From: SIG78 sp036677805
GTDB taxonomy: Bacteria > Verrucomicrobiota > Lentisphaeria > Victivallales > Victivallaceae
Length of the DNA: 64,000 nt
Direction of reading: 5' to 3'
Assembly: GCA_036677805.1 (NCBI GenBank)
Contig: JAVBVS010000017.1
Span: 25,037-89,036 of the forward strand
The position numbers and the translations under genes were made by a program. How positions within the stretch are numbered: position 1 is the stretch's first letter; each line of letters begins with the position of its first letter. A model generated the notes under the pieces. It had not been told where the DNA came from, did no database searches, and saw nothing but the letters and a program-made list of their open reading frames with translations. This document shows positions 16,553 to 23,764 of the stretch, piece after piece.

Positions 16553-17650
16553 TTATCTTCCACCGGTGATAATCCGGGTGGTTTCTCCGGGCAATAATTT
16601 GCCGCACAGGCGAATCCGGCGCGGGGTTTGATCGGGTTTGGCGGCCAGCTCCAGCGCCAGCCGGATCGCGGTCTCGGCCACTTCAGGCGCGGGATGATCG
16701 ATGCTTGACAGCCGCGGATGCATGTGTTGAGCGACCGCCAATCCATCGAAGCCGATCAGTCCCATTTCACCGGGCACCGCGCGATTGTGATAGCGCGCCG
16801 CCACCAGAATCGCCATCGCCGCCTCATCGCAGTAACCGAACACCGCGTCGGCGGAAGCAATCTCGCTCCAATGCGCTTCCACTCCTGCCGCCAGGCAATT
16901 CTGCTGATGCTGATCGAGCCAGACCATCCGGCCTTCGGCTCCCGGCCATTGCCGGAGTTCTTCTTCAAAACCGCGACGGCGTTCGGAAAATGCCAGATAA
17001 TCATTGTCGATCGACACCATCGCCGGACGGCGGTAGCCGCATTGCAGCAGGTGACGCGCCGCGAGGCGTCCGCCTTCAAAATTGTCCACTGAAACCAGAT
17101 GGCGCGCCGGAGATTCGGCAAGTTCGTCGACGGCGATCAAGTGATCGAGCGACGCCAGCCGCTCCAGCAGCCCGCGGCCGGTGTTCTGCCGCGAAATCCC
17201 GACCGCAAAAGCCCCGGCGTAGGAATCGCGGTTCTCCTCAAACGCCGACCAGCAGTTCGGCGCGTCGGTACTCAGGAAATCCACCTGAAGATCATAGGGC
17301 GCGGCAGCGGCGACCATCTGCTTGAACAATTCAAAATAGATCATGTTGGTGCTGGCTTCCGCCGGCCGGTAATTGGTGAACCAGGCGAGCCGGTTGGCGC
17401 GACGCGGCCGGGCTTCCCGGACCGGACAATGGATCCGGCTGACCCGCCCCTGCTGTTTGACGATCAGATTGCCTTCCAGCAGCAGCTCGACCGCCTTGCG
17501 CACGGTATTGCGGCCGACGTCGAAAAAAGCGGCCAGCTCCTCTTCCGAAGGCAGGCAGTCGCCGTGACGGTATTCGCCGGAGCGGATGCGCTCCTCCAGT
17601 TCCCGCCGGACTTGTTCAAATTTCGGTAATTTTGAATTCGGATGAACCAT
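16553..17650 (-). CDS. GntR/LacI chimeric transcriptional regulator of cluster 2
   Basis: The 365-residue protein joins a GntR winged helix (residues about 8-75: LPSEEELAAFFDVGRNTVRKAVELLLEGNLI) to a LacI-type sensor domain (about 85-360, with SVDNFEGGRLAARHLLQCGY and AVFGYCDEAAMAILVAA), as in AraR-like sugar repressors. I chose ATG 17650, which has GGGAG 8-9 bp upstream; the longer frame to 17731 would begin inside a terminator hairpin. Directly upstream, at 17678-17692, lies a motif that also occurs before the pseudopilin and the small secreted protein genes, making this regulator the best candidate to bind it. It is co-transcribed with the rhamnosidase gene. Confidence 0.88.
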   Translation of the reverse strand: MVHPNSKLPKFEQVRRELEERIRSGEYRHGDCLPSEEELAAFFDVGRNTVRKAVELLLEGNLIVKQQGRVSRIHCPVREARPRRANRLAWFTNYRPAEASTNMIYFELFKQMVAAAAPYDLQVDFLSTDAPNCWSAFEENRDSYAGAFAVGISRQNTGRGLLERLASLDHLIAVDELAESPARHLVSVDNFEGGRLAARHLLQCGYRRPAMVSIDNDYLAFSERRRGFEEELRQWPGAEGRMVWLDQHQQNCLAAGVEAHWSEIASADAVFGYCDEAAMAILVAARYHNRAVPGEMGLIGFDGLAVAQHMHPRLSSIDHPAPEVAETAIRLALELAAKPDQTPRRIRLCGKLLPGETTRIITGGR

Positions 17651-17677
17651 GACCGATGCTCCCTGTTCTCTTTCCTG

Positions 17678-17692
17678 TTCCTCACTTGTTCC
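17678..17692. promoter_or_regulatory. Candidate operator (TTCC-N7-TTCC motif), regulator's own gene
   Basis: TTCCTCACTTGTTCC lies 28 bp upstream of the GntR/LacI regulator start. The same 15-mer pattern, with the half-site ACTTGTTCC, recurs at 20192-20206 and 20933-20947, with a dyad form at 20816-20830. Confidence 0.5.
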
Positions 17693-17704
17693 CGATAAGG
17701 GAAT

Positions 17705-17733
17705 AAATGATCCGCCTTGTCGGCGGATCATTT
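17705..17733 (-). terminator. Intrinsic terminator after the secreted protein gene
   Basis: AAATGATCCGCC and GGCGGATCATTT form a perfect 12-bp stem with a 5-base loop, starting 8 bp after the stop at 17741 on the minus strand and followed by a T-rich stretch. It separates that gene from the regulator gene. Confidence 0.75.
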
Positions 17734-17740
17734 CCGATCT

Positions 17741-19408
17741 TCAGTTATGTTCCGTAAAATATGGCGTGACCTGAATCGAATCGATCAACAGCGTCGCCGG
17801 ACGGGCCTTGGCGGCGTCATCGCTTTCGCTCAGGATCAGTTTTACCGGCTTGTCTCCGGCCCGGAAGACAATTTTATACGCATTCCACACCGGTTTATCA
17901 CGCTTGATGAAATCGTTCATCCAGCGCATCCGGGAATTTACGATTTCGGCATTTTCGAGCTTCACGTCAAGGCCGTAAGTCACCTTGTCGGCGGTATCGG
18001 GATTGGTCACCAGAACGGTCAGCGCGTAGAGTTTGCCGGGTTCGAGACCGCCCAGCGTCTGGGCGACCGAATTGAGCGCTCCGGGCGTACGGGTCATGCG
18101 CAGCATGTTCTGCCGGCTGCGCGGATAGTAGCTGTCCGGAACTCCGGTGTCCTTTTTGTCCACAAGTTCCACCGCGCCGACCGGATTCCAGGCATCAAGC
18201 GACTCCCATTCGGCATGTTTCACGATGCCGGGGCGCAGTTTGTAACCGTAGCGGTCCGACAGCATGGTCTTCTCGCCGTCGATGCCGTAATGCTTGACCA
18301 GAGCTGAAAACCAGCGCAGAATTTCCGGGTCGGTGTAGTATGCGATCCACATGCCGATGCCGCCGGTGCCGGCGAAATCGGGATGATTGGCCACCGTATT
18401 GAGCTGTTGATCAAGCCAGACCTTGAAATCGACATTGGCATTGTTCTCGATAAACTCATAGGTTCCGGGACAGACGATGAAGCGGTTCAGGTTGCCGCCG
18501 CCGAGCTTCGCAAAGCCGGACGCGCGGCTCAGATAGCGACTGTTCAACTCCCCTTCGCAATCCCGCGAAAATCCGTAGGATTCCCACGCGATCATGCCGT
18601 CGGCAGCAGCCACCGCGTCATAAAGCGGTTTGAGATCGGCGGATTCCGCGTTCCACGGCACACCGAGCCAGGCATAGAAGGTTTGATCAGGGTGTGCTTT
18701 CTTCCACTCGCCGATCGCCTTCAGCGTTTCGGCGTCGAACCCGCGGCCCGGCCGGGCATAGCCCAGCGACGCATCGCTGGCATCCTTGCGGCCGGACGGA
18801 ATGATGAATTCATCCGGTATAATGCCGTCAAGCCCTTTTTCAACGCTCAGTTGATTCCAACGGGCCAGACTTTCCGCGCCCTTCTCCGCGACCGGTCCCA
18901 TCCGGACAATCCGGCGGCCTTCCTCGCTCCAGGCCTTCAAATCGTCATGCCACGGTGAACCGAGCACCAGCAGATTGAACGGTTCGAGAATATCGAGCCT
19001 CAGGTAATTCCAATTGTAGAGAAACATGCCCGATCGCCCGGAATAATTTTTGATTTCCGGAATGAACACCGGTTCGTCATCGCCGAATTTGCCCGACATG
19101 GAGCAGAACATCAGAGTCGGCACCAGTTTCACCTCGGCTCCCGCGACATCCACGGTATAATCGCCGGGCGCAAGATACATCTGCGCGGCGCCGGCAGAAC
19201 TTTTCACCGTATGCTCTCCGCCGGGACCGCGCACCGTCACCTGCGGCAAAGCGATCTGCCCGAATCTGGCCCAGCCTGCGCGGGGCATGGTGAAGGCGCT
19301 TTGTCCGCCGGCTGCCTTGACCGGCAGTGTGGTCACGAAATTATTGTCGGCCGACGCGCCGAATGCGGCGAGTCCCAGACTCAAGATTGCAATACTGACG
19401 ATCTTCAT
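17741..19408 (-). CDS. Secreted TIM-barrel-like protein with C-terminal beta-sandwich, unknown function
   Basis: The 555-residue protein begins with a clear signal peptide (MKIVSIAILSLGLAAFGASA). Residues about 150-430 look like a barrel (LDGIIPDEFIIPSG, HPDQTFYAWLGVPW, DGMIAWESYG, GIGMWIAYYTDPEILRWF), with acidic residues at strand ends but no family match I can name. The last 130 residues (GGLEPGKLYALTVLV to LLIDSIQV) have the pattern of a CBM4/9-like carbohydrate-binding sandwich. ATG 19408 has an AAAGGGAG ribosome site; longer readings run into the pseudopilin gene. It follows the pseudopilin by 22 bp and probably shares its transcript. A periplasmic or outer-surface glycan hydrolase or binder is likely. 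Confidence 0.75.
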   Translation of the reverse strand: MKIVSIAILSLGLAAFGASADNNFVTTLPVKAAGGQSAFTMPRAGWARFGQIALPQVTVRGPGGEHTVKSSAGAAQMYLAPGDYTVDVAGAEVKLVPTLMFCSMSGKFGDDEPVFIPEIKNYSGRSGMFLYNWNYLRLDILEPFNLLVLGSPWHDDLKAWSEEGRRIVRMGPVAEKGAESLARWNQLSVEKGLDGIIPDEFIIPSGRKDASDASLGYARPGRGFDAETLKAIGEWKKAHPDQTFYAWLGVPWNAESADLKPLYDAVAAADGMIAWESYGFSRDCEGELNSRYLSRASGFAKLGGGNLNRFIVCPGTYEFIENNANVDFKVWLDQQLNTVANHPDFAGTGGIGMWIAYYTDPEILRWFSALVKHYGIDGEKTMLSDRYGYKLRPGIVKHAEWESLDAWNPVGAVELVDKKDTGVPDSYYPRSRQNMLRMTRTPGALNSVAQTLGGLEPGKLYALTVLVTNPDTADKVTYGLDVKLENAEIVNSRMRWMNDFIKRDKPVWNAYKIVFRAGDKPVKLILSESDDAAKARPATLLIDSIQVTPYFTEHN

Positions 19409-19430
19409 CTTTTCTCCCTTTGCATCGAAA

Positions 19431-20135
19431 TTAATTTTCGCCCAGTTGCTTGGTGCCGTACAGACTCCAGAAGATATACGGATGATGGCTGATGGCCGGA
19501 TTGGGATAGGCATCGCCATAAGGCCACTTGTTGCCGACGAGGACGGCGCGCTCGACATCGAACGGTTCGGCATGGCCGTCGATATAAGCGGCGTTGGCCA
19601 ATTTGCCGTGACGCTTCATCTGCTCGAACATCACCGGATAGACATTCGGATACTTGGGCAGCAGGAAGGAATAAGCCGCAACCCCCGCCACATACCAGCC
19701 GCTGTCGGCCAGCATCATCGTGGCTCCGGGATTCTGCACCATGCTGGTGGGACGGCCGGAAACATTGGCATTGATCCCGTAACTTCCGCGCTGCGTAGTA
19801 CCTTGAGGGGTTTCGGTATCGGCCGGGCAGAAGTGAATCGGCTTGACGGCGGTAGCCAGCGTCGTCTCGTCGCCGATGTAGGGTGAAGTCAGAATCACCC
19901 AGTTGACCCCTTTGGGCAGGCGCGTGCCTTCCACATCTTCATGGGGATAGTAATCCTGATTGGCCTGAACGTACATCATACAGGCCACGCCCAGATTCTT
20001 GAGGTTGCTCAGGCATTTGGTGCTGTTGGCCCGGGCGCGCGCCGCCGACAAGGCGGGCAGCAGCATCGCCGCCAGAATCGCAATGATCGCAATCACAACC
20101 AGGAGTTCAATCAAAGTAAAGCTGTACTTTTTCAT
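19431..20135 (-). CDS. Pseudopilin of cluster 2
   Basis: This 234-residue protein starts MKKYSFTLIELLVVIAII and continues AILAAMLLPALSAARARA, the class III signal and hydrophobic helix of pilins and type II secretion pseudopilins. The globular part has FCPAD near the middle and AAYIDGHAEPFD near residue 190, the His/Asp-Gly motif of DUF1559-like proteins. The residue before the predicted cut is Ser. It should be anchored in the inner membrane with its C-terminus in the periplasm. It is the first gene of a two-gene unit with the secreted barrel protein; a candidate operator lies about 60 bp upstream and a terminator beyond that separates it from the small secreted protein gene. Confidence 0.88.
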   Translation of the reverse strand: MKKYSFTLIELLVVIAIIAILAAMLLPALSAARARANSTKCLSNLKNLGVACMMYVQANQDYYPHEDVEGTRLPKGVNWVILTSPYIGDETTLATAVKPIHFCPADTETPQGTTQRGSYGINANVSGRPTSMVQNPGATMMLADSGWYVAGVAAYSFLLPKYPNVYPVMFEQMKRHGKLANAAYIDGHAEPFDVERAVLVGNKWPYGDAYPNPAISHHPYIFWSLYGTKQLGEN

Positions 20136-20191
20136 CCTCTTTGCGTCCTTTCCGCCGGTTATTCCGTTTTCCGGATTCCCGGAACATGTTA

Positions 20192-20206
20192 TTCCAAACT
20201 TATTCC
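20192..20206. promoter_or_regulatory. Candidate operator (TTCC-N7-TTCC motif) before the pseudopilin gene
   Basis: TTCCAAACTTATTCC differs by one base from the site at 20933-20947. It lies about 57 bp upstream of the pseudopilin start; a related GGAACATGTTATTCC overlaps it at 20181-20195. Confidence 0.45.
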
Positions 20207-20219
20207 TTTTCGAGCCTTG

Positions 20220-20248
20220 AAAAAGCGGAACCGGCGTCCCGGTTCCGC
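20220..20248 (-). terminator. Intrinsic terminator after the small secreted protein gene
   Basis: Reading the minus strand, GCGGAACCGG and CCGGTTCCGC form a perfect 10-bp stem with a 4-base loop directly followed by TTTTT. It begins 10 bp after the stop at 20258. Confidence 0.9.
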
Positions 20249-20257
20249 CATTTGCCG

Positions 20258-20782
20258 TTACTTCACTTCGGTCAGGGTCAGATTGCGGAAACTGACTTCG
20301 CCGCCACTACAGGAGAAAACGAAATAAGGCGTCGTGGAATCCGCCGGGAAGGTAAAACCGAACTGCTGTTTCGTCCATTCCGCCGACGGATTTTTGATCC
20401 GGGTTTCCACGCCTTTCAACACCGGCTTGTCCGCGCCCGCGGGTTTGAGCAGCCATTCGCAGTAAGCCAGATAACGCGCTCCGGCGGTTCCCTTGACTTC
20501 ATAGACTACCTGGTACCGCTTGCCGGCTTCCAGCGGCAGATTGCGATACATCAGCAACGCCGGTTCTTTTTCATCGACGCATTTCAGCAGCAGCACGGCG
20601 CCGTCGGCCGCCGGAGTCAGGCTGAACTGATTGTCGCCGCGGACCCGCGCTTCCCATTTTTCAGGTTTGCCCGCGGCATCGAGTCTGGCAAAATCGGCAT
20701 TCTCCATCAAACCGGCGGATTCCCCCGCCATGAGCCCAAGCGCCATGCAGCACAACGCCCATATCATTCCCGCTCGTTTCAT
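20258..20782 (-). CDS. Small secreted beta-sandwich (carbohydrate-binding-like) protein
   Basis: The 174-residue protein has a signal peptide (residues 1-20, MKRAGMIWALCCMALGLMAG) and then ENADFARLDAAGKPEKWEAR, LPLEAGKRYQVVYEVKGTAG and CSGGEVSFRNLTLTEV, the pattern of CBM4/9 or CBM22-like sandwich domains that cap many xylan- or pectin-active enzymes. Here it is a stand-alone domain. GGAG lies 8 bp before ATG 20782; a GTG two codons earlier is less likely. It has its own promoter (20853-20881) flanked by two candidate operators and its own terminator, so it is a single-gene transcript. Binding of the cluster's glycan at the cell surface or in the periplasm is inference. Confidence 0.7.
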   Translation of the reverse strand: MKRAGMIWALCCMALGLMAGESAGLMENADFARLDAAGKPEKWEARVRGDNQFSLTPAADGAVLLLKCVDEKEPALLMYRNLPLEAGKRYQVVYEVKGTAGARYLAYCEWLLKPAGADKPVLKGVETRIKNPSAEWTKQQFGFTFPADSTTPYFVFSCSGGEVSFRNLTLTEVK

Positions 20783-20815
20783 CTTCACCTCTCCTTGTTG
20801 CGGCCGCCGTCAACA

Positions 20816-20841
20816 GGAACAACTTGTTCCATGCTCATTCC
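20816..20841. promoter_or_regulatory. Candidate operator pair downstream of the promoter at 20853
   Basis: GGAACAACTTGTTCC (20816-20830) is a perfect 7-1-7 dyad carrying the ACTTGTTCC half-site; TTCCATGCTCATTCC (20827-20841) overlaps it with the TTCC-N7-TTCC spacing. Both lie just downstream of the expected transcription start. Confidence 0.5.
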
Positions 20842-20852
20842 TTTTGATGCAA

Positions 20853-20881
20853 AGTATAGCCAAAAAGAGCGGCGAAATCAA
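20853..20881 (-). promoter_or_regulatory. Promoter of the small secreted protein gene
   Basis: On the minus strand TTGATT (20881-20876) and TATACT (20858-20853) are 17 bp apart, about 70 bp upstream of ATG 20782. Confidence 0.65.
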
Positions 20882-20932
20882 GAGGCGCATCGCTCCTGTC
20901 CCCCGATTTTTCCGAAAAATCATCCGGGCCGG

Positions 20933-20947
20933 TTCCAAACTTGTTCC
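20933..20947. promoter_or_regulatory. Candidate upstream operator (TTCC-N7-TTCC motif)
   Basis: TTCCAAACTTGTTCC lies about 90 bp upstream of the expected start of transcription from the promoter at 20853-20881, about 117 bp from the downstream dyad, a spacing compatible with DNA looping. Confidence 0.45.
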
Positions 20948-20978
20948 ATCCGGACCGGAAATGGAATATTGCATTGCG

Positions 20979-21848
20979 TCATGCGCCGTTGCGGCTGCGG
21001 TCGCGGTAATGCTTCGGCGCAAGTCCGCCCTGCTTCTTGAACCAGGCGGAAAAATGAAATTCATTGGCAAAGCCGAGCAAATCGGCGATCGCGCGCACCG
21101 AATTGCCGGTATTTTCCAGATAGCGCGCCGCGATTTCAAATCGGCGTTTCTGATAATAGGCTCCCGGCGTAGTTTCCCAGGCAATCCGAAAGATGCGCAA
21201 TGTCTGCGCCGGGGATTTACTGATTTCGCGGCTCAGATGCATCAGGGAAAAGGGTTCCCGCCAATGATTGTCAAGATAATTTTTCAAGCGGACGCCGTCG
21301 GGCGAACGATTGGCCCGATTATCGCCGCGCTGCCGGTGCATCGTCGCCAGAATTCCGGTCAGAATCGCGGCCAGCTCCGCGTGGGCGTTGGCTCCGCCGC
21401 GCCGGACCAGCTCCATGCCGGAGCGAAATTCCTGCTCCAGCCCGGCGCGCGGCAGATAAATCGTACCGGTCAGGCGATAGCACTCAATCAGACGTTCGAT
21501 CAGTTCGCCGTAAACGTTAAACCAGATTTTCTCCCATGGATCGGCGGGAACGGTGTAATATTCATGCGGTACATCCGGCGGCAGCAGATAAACATCGCCG
21601 GCAGCGGGCTGGAAATGACGATTTTCGATAAAGAGATGGCCGCGCCCGACCAGGATGCACTCCAATACGAAATAGCGGCCGCCTTCCGGGCGCCGGATCC
21701 GATAGTCCGGATCGCGCCGGGTGATACCGGTCGAGTCCAGCGTAAACGGTTCCGGCCAATCCGGCTTCGGCAAAATCCATACGCTCTCGTGAAACGGCGT
21801 GGCCGGAGGAGCACTCCGGGGAATCAAGGACGCAGTGTCGGTCGGCAT
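20979..21848 (-). CDS. AraC-family transcriptional regulator with cupin sensor domain
   Basis: The 289-residue protein has an N-terminal cupin-like AraC ligand domain (residues about 50-170: GRGHLFIENRHFQPAAGDVYL, PPDVPHEYYT) and two C-terminal helix-turn-helices (about 185-285: FSLMHLSREISKSPAQTLRIF and VRAIADLLGFANEFHFSAWF). ATG 21848 follows GGAGGTGG at good spacing; the frame stays open much further upstream, but that part is antisense to the next gene. It is divergent from the GH5-like enzyme gene at 22044 and is probably its activator, responding to a sugar. It also lies upstream of cluster 2 on the same strand, so it could influence both neighbours. Confidence 0.88.
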   Translation of the reverse strand: MPTDTASLIPRSAPPATPFHESVWILPKPDWPEPFTLDSTGITRRDPDYRIRRPEGGRYFVLECILVGRGHLFIENRHFQPAAGDVYLLPPDVPHEYYTVPADPWEKIWFNVYGELIERLIECYRLTGTIYLPRAGLEQEFRSGMELVRRGGANAHAELAAILTGILATMHRQRGDNRANRSPDGVRLKNYLDNHWREPFSLMHLSREISKSPAQTLRIFRIAWETTPGAYYQKRRFEIAARYLENTGNSVRAIADLLGFANEFHFSAWFKKQGGLAPKHYRDRSRNGA

Positions 21849-21951
21849 TTTCCACCTCCACGGATACGATAATCCGAAAACCGCCGATTTCCAATATTTT
21901 TTGAATGCAAAACTATAAAAACGGTTGTTTTTTTGAATAAAATGATGATAA

Positions 21952-21980
21952 TTGACATGTTTTGTCGAATTTCTGATATT
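21952..21980 (+). promoter_or_regulatory. Candidate promoter of cluster 3
   Basis: TTGACA (21952-21957) and TGATAT (21975-21980) are 17 bp apart in the 195-bp divergent region. A second possible -10, TATACT at 22003-22008, has no matching -35 and would need an activator such as the divergent AraC protein. Confidence 0.45.
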
Positions 21981-22043
21981 CCATTCGACGGCCGTTCGCT
22001 GTATACTTATGGATAGAAACCAAAGAAAGGGGTTTTGCACGAT

Positions 22044-23045
22044 ATGTACCGGCGTTCCGATTTCAATCAATGGCGCTTCGGCGCCAACTTCATCCCAAGC
22101 ACCGCCGTCAACCAGCTGGAGATGTGGCAGCCGGAAACCTTCGATCCGGCCACGATCGAGCGCGAACTGAGCTGGGGCGCATCGCTCGGCATGCGGGTCA
22201 TGCGGGTTTATCTGCATGATCTGCTGTGGGTGCAGAATGCTTCCGGATTTCTCGAACGAATCGAGCAATATCTCGTAATTGCGGACCGTTTCGACATTCG
22301 CACCGTTTTCGTTTTTTTCGACGATTGCTGGAGCAATGAATTTGCGCTCGGCCCGCAGCCCCCGCCGCGGCCGGGCGTTCACAACTCCGGCTGGGTCCAG
22401 TCGCCCGGCCGCGGGGCCGCCGACAATCCGGCGGAGTGGGCCCGGCTTCAGGATTATGTTCAAGGCGTGATACGCCGTTTCAGCCACGATCGCCGGATTC
22501 TGGCCTGGGACCTCTACAACGAGCCCGGCAACGGCGCCGCCGGAACTCATGACCATCCGGCGGAATGCCGCGGCTCCCGTTCCAAAGCGCTGCTCAACGC
22601 GGTTTTCGACTGGGCGTCGATGACCCGCTGCATCCAGCCGGTGACGGTCGGGGTCTGGAGTCTGGATGCACCGTTTGACGAACTCAACCGCATTGCCCTC
22701 GACCGTTCGGAAGTGATCAGTTTCCACTGTTATGCTCCGCCGGGAGAATTGCGGGAACGGATCAACTTCCTGCGCTTTCTGGCCGACGGCCGTCCGCTGC
22801 TCTGCACTGAATACATGGCCCGGAAACGCGGCTCCACCTTTCAGGATTGCCTGCCGCTGCTGAAAGCCCATGATGTCACCGCGATCCATTGGGGACTGGT
22901 GGCCGGAAAAACCAATACCATTTATCCCTGGAATTGGGATTGCCGGCAAGGCGAACCCGAACAATGGTTCCACGACGTATTCCGTCCCGACGGAAAACTT
23001 TTGTATGAGGAAGAACGAAAAGCGTTCCAGACGGTCAATATCTAA
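22044..23045 (+). CDS. GH5-like (clan A) glycoside hydrolase
   Basis: The 333-residue protein is a single TIM barrel. LAWDLYNEPGN places the acid/base Glu160 in the Asn-Glu-Pro motif of clan A glycosidases, and LLCTEYMARK places the nucleophile Glu256 at the expected distance; SFHCYAPPGEL and AIHWGLVAGKTN fit strands 6 and 8. GH5-type and related enzymes cleave beta-linked glycans such as xylan, mannan or glucan; the subfamily cannot be set by eye. No signal peptide is visible. ATG 22044 follows AAGGGG by 11 bp; a TTG nine bases earlier is too close to it. The gene opens an operon with a pseudopilin 17 bp downstream and is divergent from an AraC regulator. Confidence 0.82.
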   Translation: MYRRSDFNQWRFGANFIPSTAVNQLEMWQPETFDPATIERELSWGASLGMRVMRVYLHDLLWVQNASGFLERIEQYLVIADRFDIRTVFVFFDDCWSNEFALGPQPPPRPGVHNSGWVQSPGRGAADNPAEWARLQDYVQGVIRRFSHDRRILAWDLYNEPGNGAAGTHDHPAECRGSRSKALLNAVFDWASMTRCIQPVTVGVWSLDAPFDELNRIALDRSEVISFHCYAPPGELRERINFLRFLADGRPLLCTEYMARKRGSTFQDCLPLLKAHDVTAIHWGLVAGKTNTIYPWNWDCRQGEPEQWFHDVFRPDGKLLYEEERKAFQTVNI

Positions 23046-23062
23046 CAGGAAAGGTTTTCAAG

Positions 23063-23734
23063 ATGAAAAAGCAACGTTTTACCCTCATTGAGCTCCTCTT
23101 TGTGATCGCCATCATCGCGATTCTGGCCGCCATGCTGCTGCCGGCGTTGTCGGCGGCGCGGGCGAGAGCGCGGGCGGCAACCTGCGTCAGCAACCTGAAA
23201 ATGGTCGGCACCGGCATGTTGATGTACAACAATGACAATGAATACTATCCCGATAACGTCGGTCTGGTCATCATGGTTCCGTTCCGCTATTACACCCTGG
23301 TCGGCGGCGGAGCCACCACCGGCAATCTCGCGGTTTATCTGCGTCCCTATCTGGACACCGACATCGCCCCCAACCAGTACACCAAGGTTTCGCAGCGCTA
23401 TAACGAAATGTGGCGCTGTCCCGGCAATACCGTCCCGGACACCGAAACCAATCCCGCCTACTACATCGCCAACAACCGTCAGATCAACAGCACGGTCGAC
23501 AGCGTCATCTGGCGCGGACCGTTCGGCCAAGGCGGAGTCAAGCCGTGGAGCGTCAGCGAACTGGAAAAAAATCTGCCGCCGGCGAGCTGCTGGCTGATGG
23601 AAGATATCGACAAATACAATGTCTCCTGGCAGGCGCCTCAAAACACATGGCAGCCGGCACACAACCAAGGCCGGAACGTCCTCTATGCCGACGGACACGT
23701 CGACTGGGTGAAGGCCACCAGCAATTATCCGTAA
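23063..23734 (+). CDS. Pseudopilin of cluster 3
   Basis: The 223-residue protein starts MKKQRFTLIELLFVIAII and continues with AILAAMLLPALSAARARARA, a class III (prepilin-type) signal and membrane helix. Near the end VLYADGHVDWVK is the His/Asp-Gly motif of DUF1559-like pseudopilins; WRCPGN mid-protein is the usual Cys-Pro spot. The residue before the predicted cut is Arg, not Gly. AGGAAAGG precedes the start at good spacing. It lies 17 bp after the GH5-like gene and 30 bp before the LamG-GH42-like gene, so all three are likely one transcript. The protein should be inner-membrane anchored and face the periplasm; its machinery is not encoded nearby. Confidence 0.88.
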   Translation: MKKQRFTLIELLFVIAIIAILAAMLLPALSAARARARAATCVSNLKMVGTGMLMYNNDNEYYPDNVGLVIMVPFRYYTLVGGGATTGNLAVYLRPYLDTDIAPNQYTKVSQRYNEMWRCPGNTVPDTETNPAYYIANNRQINSTVDSVIWRGPFGQGGVKPWSVSELEKNLPPASCWLMEDIDKYNVSWQAPQNTWQPAHNQGRNVLYADGHVDWVKATSNYP

Positions 23735-23764
23735 AAACCTCTGCTTACTCCCGGAGTTGAATTC

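Noticed and set aside
14890..16569. A 559-codon open frame on the plus strand
   Set aside because: Antisense shadow of the GH78 gene, which has clear family motifs.
17651..17731. Longer start for the GntR/LacI regulator (81 bp upstream)
   Set aside because: It begins inside the terminator hairpin of the upstream gene and has no ribosome site; ATG 17650 has one.
21849..22973. N-terminal extension of the AraC gene by 375 codons
   Set aside because: The extension is antisense to the GH5-like gene; GGAGGTGG and ATG 21848 give the normal AraC length.
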